DNA of 64,000 nt from CAYOKT01 sp964404605. Lineage in GTDB: Bacteria > Electryoneota > Electryoneia > Electryoneales > Electryoneaceae. The stretch lies in NCBI GenBank assembly GCA_964404605.1, contig CAYOKT010000002.1:1-64000 (forward strand), given 5' to 3'. Each line of letters opens with the position of its first letter. Position 1 is the stretch's first letter. A program made the translations under genes and the position numbers. The notes below the pieces were generated by a model. The model was given only the letters and a program-made list of their open reading frames with translations. It did not search any database and had not been told where the DNA came from. This document shows, piece by piece, positions 51,182 through 59,519 of this stretch.

Positions 51182-52782
51182 GGCTGCGCCCCCGTGGGAA
51201 TCTCGCCCGGCTCGAACTGGGCGATGTAGTACTCCTGGATGACCCCGGCGGCCACCAGGGAGTCGGCGAACGCCCTCGCCTGCGCGGTGGCGGAGAACCG
51301 GCCCACCCGGATGCGGTACCAGCGCGGGCTCGGTTCGCCGGAGGCGACATAGTAGGCATCCACCCCCCGCGACCGCAGCAGGGAGAGGTGGCGGATCGCG
51401 GCGTCACGGTCGCGGTGCGCGGCCACCTGGACCGTGTACGGCTCCTGAGAACGCACCGCTCCCGGCGGCGAGAGCCCCGGGGACGGAGCGGCCTCCCTGG
51501 AGGGGGCGAACCCGCGGAGGGCGAGGACCACGAGGATGACGGCGGCCAGCCCGCCCGCGACATATAGCAGGGGGCGCGCTCCGACTCGGGGCAGGGTTCG
51601 CCGCGCAGCCGGCCGCTCCCGTTTCCGTCCTGCGGACCGCATAGCGGCGAAGAGGTCGCGCAGCCGGCCGGGCAGCGCCCACCGCTCCCGTCGAAGCGAG
51701 GAGATCGGCACCGCGGTATAGGTTCTTCTCCGCGCCTTCTCCCCGGGTAGAGTCACCCCCTCGTCCGCCGCCGCCGCTGGAACGGGCTCGCCCGCCTCTT
51801 CCCCGCCCGCAGCCCCGGTTTCCGTCTCGACGGGCGTTTCCGCCAGCGTGCTGCGCCAGCCTCCGGGAGGGCGCTCGATGACACGTCCCGGGACGGCCGG
51901 CGCCGCCTCGAGTCCCCCGGCGAGCGAGACCAGGTGTTCGGCCAGGTCGAGGTTCTCCCCCCGCCGGCGGAGCGCCTCCGCCACCGCGCGCATCTCCTCG
52001 CGCAGCCTCAGCGGCCGCAATCCCGCGGCATGGGCGTCCGCATAGACCATCCCCGCCGTCTCGTCCCGCCGCTGCCGCTCGAGGAAACGGCGGACCAGCC
52101 GCTGGAGAATCTCCCGGTCTGGCGTCTCCTCCCGCCGGTAGGCTTCGACCCACGCCCGCTCGACGGCGGCGGCCTCCTCCGCTCTCAACTCCTCGTCATC
52201 AAATCGAAGCGACTCGTGCGCCACCCAGAGCGCCAGGGGATCTCCCTCGACGTTGGCGGGCAACAATTCGAGGGCGAGGCGGAGTGCATCGAGGGGCAAC
52301 CCCTCCCCCGCGAGGAGCAGCGCGCGAACCGCGTCCACCATCTCGCGCTCGCCGCGCAGGTGCGGCCACGCGAGCCGGAGCAGCGGCCAGACCCACTCCT
52401 CCCGCCACCCCGCGTGGAGAGCCGTGCGCGCCCAGGCCGCCAGGTATTCACTCAGCCGTTCGGAGGCCCGGCGGGGAGGATGCAGCGGGCCGGTCAACTC
52501 ACGCAGCCCGCGGAGAAACTCGGCTTCGCGGGCGAACTCGGGGACGCGGCGAACCCCCTCCGCTTCGGGGAGCCAGCGGCGCTCGAAGCGCCGCCTCGCA
52601 ACCGCGCCGGGCAGGGAAATCCCCGCGAGAACGCCGAGAGTCAACGGGGCAAGGAGGACGAAACGCACGACAAAGACCGACCTCGAGCCTGCTTCCGGCA
52701 GCAGGAACGCGACGATCAGCACCAGCAGCGCCCCGCCGATCCCCCCGAGGCCGAGGCGCAGCGCAAACGATCCCGTTTTCAT
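51178..52782 (-). CDS. Membrane-anchored SPOR-domain protein
   Basis: A 534-aa protein. Two N-terminal helices (GLGGIGGALLVLIVAFLLP and VVRFVLLAPLTLGVLAGISL), a helical cytosolic region of about 250 residues, an Ala/Glu-rich linker, a third helix (LLYVAGGLAAVILVVLALRG), then a C-terminal SPOR domain (YTVQVAAHRDRDAAIRHLSL ... YRIRVGRFSATAQARAFADS). SPOR domains bind denuded glycan at the septum. The domain should be periplasmic, giving three crossings. Coupled to the PBP1A gene (ATGA), so a division or septal role is inferred. ATG 52782 with GGAGG. Confidence 0.85.
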   Translation of the reverse strand: MKTGSFALRLGLGGIGGALLVLIVAFLLPEAGSRSVFVVRFVLLAPLTLGVLAGISLPGAVARRRFERRWLPEAEGVRRVPEFAREAEFLRGLRELTGPLHPPRRASERLSEYLAAWARTALHAGWREEWVWPLLRLAWPHLRGEREMVDAVRALLLAGEGLPLDALRLALELLPANVEGDPLALWVAHESLRFDDEELRAEEAAAVERAWVEAYRREETPDREILQRLVRRFLERQRRDETAGMVYADAHAAGLRPLRLREEMRAVAEALRRRGENLDLAEHLVSLAGGLEAAPAVPGRVIERPPGGWRSTLAETPVETETGAAGGEEAGEPVPAAAADEGVTLPGEKARRRTYTAVPISSLRRERWALPGRLRDLFAAMRSAGRKRERPAARRTLPRVGARPLLYVAGGLAAVILVVLALRGFAPSREAAPSPGLSPPGAVRSQEPYTVQVAAHRDRDAAIRHLSLLRSRGVDAYYVASGEPSPRWYRIRVGRFSATAQARAFADSLVAAGVIQEYYIAQFEPGEIPTGAQP

Positions 52783-54833
52783 CGCGCCTCCTCCCCGCCG
52801 CCGGCGGGAGGCTCCGTCGCCCCGGATTCCGCCGCCAGTACTTGTATTTCGGAGGCCGCTTCTTGTGTCAGCGCCACGCGGAGCCCGCCCACTTCCGGCC
52901 CGGACACGATCCGGCCCGTCGCGGGGTCCACGTAGCGGAACACGATGCCCGGCGGGACGGTGAAGTCGCGGGGCGGCTCCCCCTCCGTCGCCCGGTTCAT
53001 GAACTTCGCCCAGACCGGCAGCGCCCCGCCCGCGCCGGTCACACCGCGCCCGTCGGGCAGGCGCATCGGGCGATTGTCGTCGTACCCGACCCACGCCGCG
53101 GCCGAGAGCCGGGGTGTTGCGCCGAGGAACCAGGAATCGCGGTAATCGTTCGTCGTGCCGGTCTTCCCGATCGCGGGCAGGTGGAACCCGTAGTTCCCGA
53201 CCCCCGCGCCGGTCCCCTCCTCGATCACCCCTTTCATCATGTCCACCAGCTGGTAGACGGTCTCGGCGTCGAAGGCGGGGCGGGGCGCGATCAGGGTCTC
53301 CTCGAGAACCCGCCCGCGGGCATCTTCGACACGGCGGATGAGGGTGGGACGGACCACTTCTCCCAGGTTGGCGAGGGAGGCGCCGATACCCGCCATCTCC
53401 ACCGCGGAAACCGGTCCGGCGCCGAGGGCGAGGCTGTAGTTCGGCTGTAGGGGCGAGCTTACCCCCAGGCGGTGCAGGGTCTCGATCATCGATTCCGGGC
53501 CGACGCGGAGAATGAGGCGCGCGGCGACCGAGTTGATCGACTTCTCCAGCGCCAGTTTCAGGACCACCGGGCCGCGGAAGAAGGGGTCGAAGTTCACCGG
53601 CTTCCAGTCCTTCGAGCCCTTGATCTGCACGACGATGGGGCTGTCGACGACCACCGTCGCCGGGGTATATCCCAACTTCTCGAACGCGGCCAGGTAGAGC
53701 GCGGGCTTCAGCGAGGAGCCCATGTTCCGCCGGTTCTGGGTCGCGCGGTTGAACTGGCTCGCCTGCCAGTCACGGCCGCCGATCAGCGCCTTGACCTCGC
53801 CGGTGGCCGCTTCGACGGCGACCAGCGCGGCCTGGGGGTAATTACCGCGCTCGGCCGCCTCGACGCCGGCGTAGGGCGGGAGGCCGAACCGGCCGTCCAG
53901 GTCCGCCAGAGCGGAACGCACTGCTTCGATGGCATAGCCCTGAAGGGCGGGATCGAGGGTGGTGTAGATCTTCAGGCCCCCGTGGTAGAGGACGGTCTTG
54001 CCGTACTTCTCCTCGAGGTCCCGCAGCACCGCGTCGAGGAAGTAGCTCCCCTCGTCGGCGTCGCGGTACATCTGCCGGAAAACGAGTTCCTCCTCGATGG
54101 CGGCGCGGTGCTCTTCCGGGGTGATCCAGCCGAGCTTCAGCATCCGGTCGAGGATCCACCGCTGGCGGGCGAGGGCGCGTTCCGGGTGGCTGTACGGGTT
54201 GTACCGGCTAGGGCTCTGCGGCAGACCGGCGAGGAGGGCCGCCTGGGCGAGGGTCAGGTTGGAGGCGTGCTCCCCGAAATAGGTCTCCGCCGCCTCCTCG
54301 ACACCGTAGGCGAAATTGCCGAAATAGATGCCGTTGCAGTAGGCGGCGAGGATCTCTTCCTTGCTGAACCGCCGCTCGATCTCGAAGGCGGCCAGGATTT
54401 CGCGGAACTTCCGGCTCCAGGTCTTGCGGAAGCTGAAGAAGAGGTTGCGGGCGAGCTGCATCGTAATGGTGCTGCCCCCGCGGCTCCGGCTCCCGAGCAG
54501 CGCGCCGAGGGTCGCGCGCGTCAGGGCGGGTTTGTCCACCCCGGAATGGTGGAAGAAGCGGTCGTCCTCGGCGGCGAGCACCGCCTTCCGGTACAGGGGC
54601 GAGATCCGCTCCAGCGGCACCGCGCGGCGCCCTCCCACCCGTGTCAGCAGGCTGCCGTCCGAGGCGTAAACCTCCGTCGGCGGCACGGCGATCAGGCGGT
54701 TCAGATCTCCCGGCACGCGGGGGATGCCCGGCACATCGACCGTGACGAGAAGCACGGCGAGGATCATCCCCACGCCGACCAGGGCGACGAGGAGCCACCC
54801 CAGCGCCTCGATCCATTTCAGCAGCCGGCTCAC
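52779..54833 (-). CDS. Class A penicillin-binding protein (PBP1A-like)
   Basis: Bifunctional peptidoglycan synthase, 684 aa. N-terminal membrane helix (LLVALVGVGMILAVLLVTVD), GT51 domain with AAEDDRFFHHSGVD (catalytic Glu), GSTITMQLARNLFF and KEEILAAYCNGIYFG, and transpeptidase domain with NMGSSLKPALYLA (SxxK), KSINSVAARL (SxN) and GKTGTTND (KTG). All catalytic motifs are intact. It sits with a SPOR protein and a small membrane protein in an overlapping triplet, suggesting a dedicated synthase unit. Confidence 0.96.
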   Translation of the reverse strand: MSRLLKWIEALGWLLVALVGVGMILAVLLVTVDVPGIPRVPGDLNRLIAVPPTEVYASDGSLLTRVGGRRAVPLERISPLYRKAVLAAEDDRFFHHSGVDKPALTRATLGALLGSRSRGGSTITMQLARNLFFSFRKTWSRKFREILAAFEIERRFSKEEILAAYCNGIYFGNFAYGVEEAAETYFGEHASNLTLAQAALLAGLPQSPSRYNPYSHPERALARQRWILDRMLKLGWITPEEHRAAIEEELVFRQMYRDADEGSYFLDAVLRDLEEKYGKTVLYHGGLKIYTTLDPALQGYAIEAVRSALADLDGRFGLPPYAGVEAAERGNYPQAALVAVEAATGEVKALIGGRDWQASQFNRATQNRRNMGSSLKPALYLAAFEKLGYTPATVVVDSPIVVQIKGSKDWKPVNFDPFFRGPVVLKLALEKSINSVAARLILRVGPESMIETLHRLGVSSPLQPNYSLALGAGPVSAVEMAGIGASLANLGEVVRPTLIRRVEDARGRVLEETLIAPRPAFDAETVYQLVDMMKGVIEEGTGAGVGNYGFHLPAIGKTGTTNDYRDSWFLGATPRLSAAAWVGYDDNRPMRLPDGRGVTGAGGALPVWAKFMNRATEGEPPRDFTVPPGIVFRYVDPATGRIVSGPEVGGLRVALTQEAASEIQVLAAESGATEPPAGGGEEAR

Positions 54834-55735
54834 CAGTGGTCTCCCCCGAGGGCTCGATCCATCATCTCCTGGAAGAGAGCCTGGGCCTCGTCATTCTCGA
54901 TCCAGGTGCGCCAGACCTCCAGCTTGCCGCCGGTGGCAGTCTCGAACGCGATCTCCCGGAGGTTCCCTTCCGGGCGGGCCGCGACGGCGACCCGCCGGAG
55001 CTGCCCCTTCAAGGAGGCGATCCAGCGCGGATCGAGGCTGAAGAGTTCGACCGGTCCCGCGGGCGCGATGGACTGGAAGAACTGCTCGGCGGGAAAGCTT
55101 CGCCCGAGGAACTGCTCGAGGGAATCCAAGTTGGCCGCCAGGGGCGATTTCTGCTCCGTCCAACGGCGGAAAAATCCCTCGCCGAGGCGGGCCTGGGCGA
55201 GGACCACGTTGTGCGGGTCCACGAGGTACACCCGCGCCTTCTTTTCGCTCTCCTCGACGAAGAACACCCTCTGCCAGCGTCCCCCGGTGCGAACGCGGAG
55301 CACCTCCAGCGGCGGAATCAACTCCCGCTGCATCGCGGGCGAAAGCATGGTGTAGAGGGTGAGGAAACGCGCGGGCGAGACGGAGAACTGGTGGAAGCGC
55401 GCGAGCAGCTCCGGCACCTTGCTCCAGTCGGCGAGGGTGGCCACCTCCACCCGGCGCTGTTCGCTCTTCTCCACGATCCGGCCGAGCCTGCGCCCGGCCT
55501 CCGCCCCTTCGCGGTTCAGCTCCCAGCCGCGGCCCGCCTCCGGGCGCACGGGTTGGGACCAGACCATCAGGCGGCCGAGCGCCGTCTCCAACGGCGAAGC
55601 GACCCATTCCACCCCGGCGAGCAGGCCGAGAGCGAAGAGGATCGCCCAGGGACGCCACCATCCGGCGGCGCCGGGCCGCGCGAGACGGCGGGCTGCGGCG
55701 CGGACCCGTGCTTCGTTCACTCCTCCGGCGGCCAT
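54830..55735 (-). CDS. Single-pass membrane protein of unknown function, PBP1A-coupled
   Basis: A 301-aa protein I do not recognise. One N-terminal helix (RPWAILFALGLLAGVEWVA), then a mostly helical periplasmic part with FHQFSVSPARFLTLYTMLSP and a beta-rich section (RVFFVEESEKKARVYLVDPH, LREIAFETATGGKLEVWR). No catalytic motif stands out. ATGA overlap into the PBP1A gene suggests it could regulate or stabilise that synthase, by analogy with LpoA/B or other PBP cofactors, but this is inference only. Confidence 0.6.
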   Translation of the reverse strand: MAAGGVNEARVRAAARRLARPGAAGWWRPWAILFALGLLAGVEWVASPLETALGRLMVWSQPVRPEAGRGWELNREGAEAGRRLGRIVEKSEQRRVEVATLADWSKVPELLARFHQFSVSPARFLTLYTMLSPAMQRELIPPLEVLRVRTGGRWQRVFFVEESEKKARVYLVDPHNVVLAQARLGEGFFRRWTEQKSPLAANLDSLEQFLGRSFPAEQFFQSIAPAGPVELFSLDPRWIASLKGQLRRVAVAARPEGNLREIAFETATGGKLEVWRTWIENDEAQALFQEMMDRALGGDHW

Positions 55736-56625
55736 GGCACCCGTTCCCCCGGTTCCCGGCGGCGCGCCTCGCGGAACGCCGCGGCCGCTTCATGTTCGCC
55801 CTTCGCCCGGAGCATGACCCAGTAGGCGAAATCCGCCGCCGGGCCGAGGACGACCTGCACCGGTCTCCACCAGCGGGGTGTCCAGCGCCGGAAGAAGAGC
55901 CGCCCGGCGAGGGTGCGGTAAGTCATCTTGAACCCGCTGCGCCCGCCGCCGGAACTCTGGCTGAGGCGGTGGACGAGGAACGCGTGCGGCACCACTTCGA
56001 GACGGAATCCCTTCCTCCGCGCGCGTACGGACCAGTCGATGTCCTCGGCGTACATCCCGTAAGCGTCGTCCAGCGGCCCCACCCGCCGCCAGGCTTCCGC
56101 CCCCGCCAGCCAGCAGCAGCCCGTGAGCCCTGCCGTCCGTCCGCCGAACAGGCCGGCGAGCTTCCGGTCGCGCCCCTGCCCGCGATGGGTGATCCAGCCC
56201 AGCGGCCACCAGATCCGCGAACCGGCGTACCAGATCCTGTCGGGAGGTTCCTCGTAGAGAATCACCGGGCTCACGGCGCCCACGCCCCGGCCCGACCCGG
56301 CCCGCAGACGGCGGAAGAGTTGGTCGGTCATCCCCGTCTCGACCCGTACATCGGGGTTGACCAGGCCGACCGCGGCGAACCCCGCCTTCAACGCCCAGCG
56401 CACACCGCGGTTGCACGCCGCCGCGAACGGGCGGTTCTCCGGGTGGGAGAGCAGGATGACACGGTTCCTCCCGGCCGCCACCCGTTCGCCCGAACCATCC
56501 CCGCTGCCGTTGTCCACGAGGATCAGGCGATCCTCCTCCCCGAGATCGGCGAGGAGCGAACGCGCGGAAGCGAGGACCTCCTCGCCGCCGTCGTGGTTGA
56601 CCATCACGAAGGCGATCCGGTTCAC
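55717..56625 (-). CDS. Family 2 glycosyltransferase, rhamnosyltransferase-like
   Basis: A 302-aa GT2 enzyme of the WbbL-like type. RIAFVMVNHDGGEEVLASAR, ILVDNGSGDGSGERVA, RPFAAACNRGVRWAL, VGLVNPDVRVE (the DxD position is NPDV) and YGMYAEDIDWSVRARRKGF (catalytic ED) are all in the expected order, ending with FLVHRLSQSSGG. Probably transfers a sugar from a nucleotide donor in LPS or polysaccharide synthesis; donor unknown. It forms a cluster with the GT4 and polyprenyl GT2 genes. Confidence 0.88.
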   Translation of the reverse strand: MNRIAFVMVNHDGGEEVLASARSLLADLGEEDRLILVDNGSGDGSGERVAAGRNRVILLSHPENRPFAAACNRGVRWALKAGFAAVGLVNPDVRVETGMTDQLFRRLRAGSGRGVGAVSPVILYEEPPDRIWYAGSRIWWPLGWITHRGQGRDRKLAGLFGGRTAGLTGCCWLAGAEAWRRVGPLDDAYGMYAEDIDWSVRARRKGFRLEVVPHAFLVHRLSQSSGGGRSGFKMTYRTLAGRLFFRRWTPRWWRPVQVVLGPAADFAYWVMLRAKGEHEAAAAFREARRREPGERVPWPPEE

Positions 56626-56655
56626 AGCATCACCCCCGACTCCCTCGGCTTTGCT

Positions 56656-57783
56656 TCATGCGAAATCGCCCGTGACCCGTTCCGCCACGGCCCGCCAACT
56701 GTACTTTTCCCGCGCCTCGCGGGCGAGGGCCTCCCTGTCCAACCGCGCGGCGGCCCGGTGCGGATCGTAGAATCGCTCCAGCGCCCGGGTGAGGGAATCG
56801 ACATCTCCCGGCCGGGCGAGCTCGCCGTACCTGCCCGGCTCGATCACCTCGGGCAACGAACCCACTTTCGTCGCGATGACCGGCGTTCCGCAGGCGAGCG
56901 CCGCCATCGCCACACCGCTCTGCGTCCCGTGACGATAGGGCAGGACGACGGCATCGGCGGCCCGCAGCCGCACCGCCATCTCCTCGTCGCTCAGGTAGCG
57001 GTTCACCAGCCGCACCCGGTCGCCCAGGTGGAGACGCTCCACCTGTTCCCGGTACCGGGCCTCGTCGTCGTAGAATTCCCCGGCCACATCGAGGCGGATC
57101 TCCCTGCGTCCGAACCGCGCGAAGGCCTCCAGCAGGATGTCTACTCCCTTGTAGCGCCGCACCAGCCCGAGATGAACAAGAAGAGGCGTCGAAGGGCCAT
57201 AGTCAAGGCGTTCTCTTGCCTCCGCCGGATCGAGAGACTCGCAGACTTCGCAGAAACGATCGTACACCGGGTGATGGGCGACATGCCAGCGGCGGCCCGG
57301 AAGCAATTGTTCGAACAGCTCTCCCTCCCGCCGCGATCCGACGAGGACCAGGTCCGCCTCGCGAAACAACCTCGGGTTGAGGAGCGCCCCGAGGCGGCGG
57401 TGTTCATGGGGCAGGATATTGTGAGCGATGACCACCACGCCCCGCGGCGGCTTCATCCTCGCGAGGCTGCGCAACACCGGGACGAAGAAGGGGTGCCAGT
57501 GGTGGAGAACGATCCGGTCGATCCGCCGCGCGGCGAGCGAGCGCCGCGCACGCCGCCAGGTTCGCGGATCCCAGGCGAGAAGGATGTCCTCGCCGCCTGG
57601 GAACGGGACGGAATCGGGGTCCTTCTCCGAGGTTCCGGGAAAGAGCAGGGGCGGGTAGAGCCGGCGGAACCCGACCGGGTGGACCGTGTGGCCGAGTTCC
57701 CGCAGGGCGTGGACCAGGGAGGCGTTGTAGTGGGCGATGCCCCCCCGGAGCGGCGGCAGGGGACCGGCGAGGCCGAGATTCAT
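56656..57783 (-). CDS. Family 4 (GT-B) glycosyltransferase
   Basis: A 375-aa GT-B enzyme. N-terminal GLAGPLPPLRGGIAHYNASL (acceptor-domain glycine loop), LVHLGLVRRYKGVDILLEAF (start of the donor domain), VNRYLSDEEMAVRLRAADAV, and the E-x7-E signature region GVAMAALACGTPVIATKVGS followed by LPEVIE. The ATG at 57783 overlaps the upstream GT2 stop (ATGA). Sugar specificity unknown. Confidence 0.9.
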   Translation of the reverse strand: MNLGLAGPLPPLRGGIAHYNASLVHALRELGHTVHPVGFRRLYPPLLFPGTSEKDPDSVPFPGGEDILLAWDPRTWRRARRSLAARRIDRIVLHHWHPFFVPVLRSLARMKPPRGVVVIAHNILPHEHRRLGALLNPRLFREADLVLVGSRREGELFEQLLPGRRWHVAHHPVYDRFCEVCESLDPAEARERLDYGPSTPLLVHLGLVRRYKGVDILLEAFARFGRREIRLDVAGEFYDDEARYREQVERLHLGDRVRLVNRYLSDEEMAVRLRAADAVVLPYRHGTQSGVAMAALACGTPVIATKVGSLPEVIEPGRYGELARPGDVDSLTRALERFYDPHRAAARLDREALAREAREKYSWRAVAERVTGDFA

Positions 57784-58775
57784 CGTCCTCCGCCCCGCTC
57801 CACGTCCTCCTTCTCCCCATCGACCGGCGGCCCGAGCATCCGCGTGTGGTTGATCAACTCCCCGATCAGGCCGACGCCGAAGAATTGCAGCCCGACGAGC
57901 ATCAGCAGGATCCCGAGGAAGAAGAGCGGACGGTTCCCGATGGGAACACCCATGTACCACTGCACGGACAGGTAGAGCAGGATGGCGAAACCGGCCAGCG
58001 TCGAGAGGATGCCGAAACTGCCGAAGAGGTGCATCGGCCGGGTGTTGAACCGGGTCAGGAAAACCACCGAGAGCAGGTCGAGGAAGCCGTAGAGCAGCCG
58101 CCATGCCCCGAACTTCGTCTTCCCCCAGCGCCGCGGGTGATGCTGCACCACCATCTCGCCGACCCGCCACCCCTGCGCGGCGACGAGGATCGGGATGAAA
58201 CGGTGCAGCTCGCCGTACACCCGGATCGTCGGCAGCACCTCCCGCCGGTACGCCTTCAACCCGCAGTTGATGTCGTGCAGCTTCACCCCGCTGACCTTCC
58301 GGGCGACGAGGTTGAACAGGCGCGAAGGGAGGGTCTTCGTCAGCGGATCATGCCGCTTCCGCTTCCACCCGCTGACGAGATCGTATCCCTCCTCGAGTCG
58401 GGCGATGAGGTTCGGGATCTCGGCGGGGTCATCCTGCAGGTCCGCATCCATGGTGATGACAACCTCGCCGCGTGCGAGCCGGAACCCCGTGTCCAGCGCG
58501 GGGGATTTCCCCCGGTTCCGCCGGAAATGCACCACCCGGACCCGTGGATCCTCCGCGGCGAAACGATCGAGGAGGGCCGGGCTCTCGTCGAAGCTGCCGT
58601 CATCGATGAACAGGATTTCGGCTTCGAGCGACTCCCGGTCGAGCACCTCGTCGAGGGCCTCCTTCAGATGGGGAAGCGCCTCGGCCTCGTTGTACAAGGG
58701 AATGACGATGCTCAGCCGGGGCGACCCCCGCCCTGCTTCCCGTCCAGCTTGAATCGGAAGGGATTCTCCACCCAT
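57780..58775 (-). CDS. Family 2 glycosyltransferase, polyprenyl-phosphate sugar type (DPM1/ArnC-like)
   Basis: A 331-aa membrane-bound GT2. LSIVIPLYNEAEALPHLKEA, ILFIDDGSFDESPALL, GEVVITMDADLQDDP (DAD, QDDP signature), INCGLKAYRREVL, and two C-terminal helices (LFGSFGILSTLAGFAILLYL and LFFLGILLMLVGLQFFGVGL). This architecture transfers a sugar to undecaprenyl phosphate. The ATG at 58775 follows AGGGTGAATCCAAG and overlaps the lipoprotein gene end by 64 nt, an unusually long overlap. Confidence 0.9.
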   Translation of the reverse strand: MGGESLPIQAGREAGRGSPRLSIVIPLYNEAEALPHLKEALDEVLDRESLEAEILFIDDGSFDESPALLDRFAAEDPRVRVVHFRRNRGKSPALDTGFRLARGEVVITMDADLQDDPAEIPNLIARLEEGYDLVSGWKRKRHDPLTKTLPSRLFNLVARKVSGVKLHDINCGLKAYRREVLPTIRVYGELHRFIPILVAAQGWRVGEMVVQHHPRRWGKTKFGAWRLLYGFLDLLSVVFLTRFNTRPMHLFGSFGILSTLAGFAILLYLSVQWYMGVPIGNRPLFFLGILLMLVGLQFFGVGLIGELINHTRMLGPPVDGEKEDVERGGGR

Positions 58776-59503
58776 CTTGGATTCACCCTGTAATCGTCCA
58801 GGCGGACCACAACCTCGAACGGCGTCCTGCCGGGCACCATGAGGCGCATCTCGTGGGGAATGTACAACCCCGAGCTGCGGGAAAACCCGGCGAAGTGCTT
58901 TTCCAGGATCATCGCGCCGTTCTCCCCGAACCACCTCTGGCGGAGGGAGACCGGGCGGCGCGGATCGAGAAGCAGGTCCATTCCCCCACCCGGGGTCATC
59001 AGCTCCCAGAACCAGAGAGAATCCTCCCCCTGCACGGCGAAATCGACCGTCCTCGCATCCTCCGGAATGTAGGCAATCGGGGCGAACAGCAGCATCAAGT
59101 CGTCGACGGGAAACGGGATTCCCGTGATCCGCTCGAGATCGAGAGAATCGAGCCTTCCCCGGACCACCCCGCCCCGCCCCGCATCCACTTCGTAGCGTCC
59201 CCCCTCGACGACGAGGCGCCCCGCCTTCATCCCGAAGGGGCCTCGGAAGGTGGCCGCGAGGGCATCCGGCGGGCGCAGCCGGTAGCGGCCGGCGAGGGTT
59301 CCGCGCACCAGGCCGGCATCGAAGCTGATCGTGCAGGTCGCCTGGAAACGCTGGAGACGGCCGGCCGTTTCGCGCACGATCCTCCGGGCGGCGTCCGGCG
59401 AGGGAGGGGGCGGCGCGGCGCGGCGGCCGGGCAGCGCGCACCCGGCGGACAGCAGCGCGGCAAGAAACACCAGCCGGTTCAGCGGTTTCCCGACCACTCT
59501 CAT
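58712..59503 (-). CDS. LolB-like (DUF4292) outer-membrane lipoprotein
   Basis: A 263-aa lipoprotein: PLNRLVFLAALLSAGC is a clear lipobox. The mature part has RLQRFQATCTISFDAGLVRG, GRYRLRPPDALAATFRGPFG and DLMLLFAPIAY, then antiparallel strands ending FEVVVRLDDYRVNP, consistent with the incomplete barrel of LolB/DUF4292 proteins, which carry lipoproteins or lipids. Assignment to true LolB is not secure because length exceeds LolB (about 200 aa). It follows a TPR lipoprotein gene by 16 nt. Confidence 0.7.
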   Translation of the reverse strand: MRVVGKPLNRLVFLAALLSAGCALPGRRAAPPPPSPDAARRIVRETAGRLQRFQATCTISFDAGLVRGTLAGRYRLRPPDALAATFRGPFGMKAGRLVVEGGRYEVDAGRGGVVRGRLDSLDLERITGIPFPVDDLMLLFAPIAYIPEDARTVDFAVQGEDSLWFWELMTPGGGMDLLLDPRRPVSLRQRWFGENGAMILEKHFAGFSRSSGLYIPHEMRLMVPGRTPFEVVVRLDDYRVNPRWVENPFRFKLDGKQGGGRPG

Positions 59504-59519
59504 CCGCCGGCGCCTTCCC

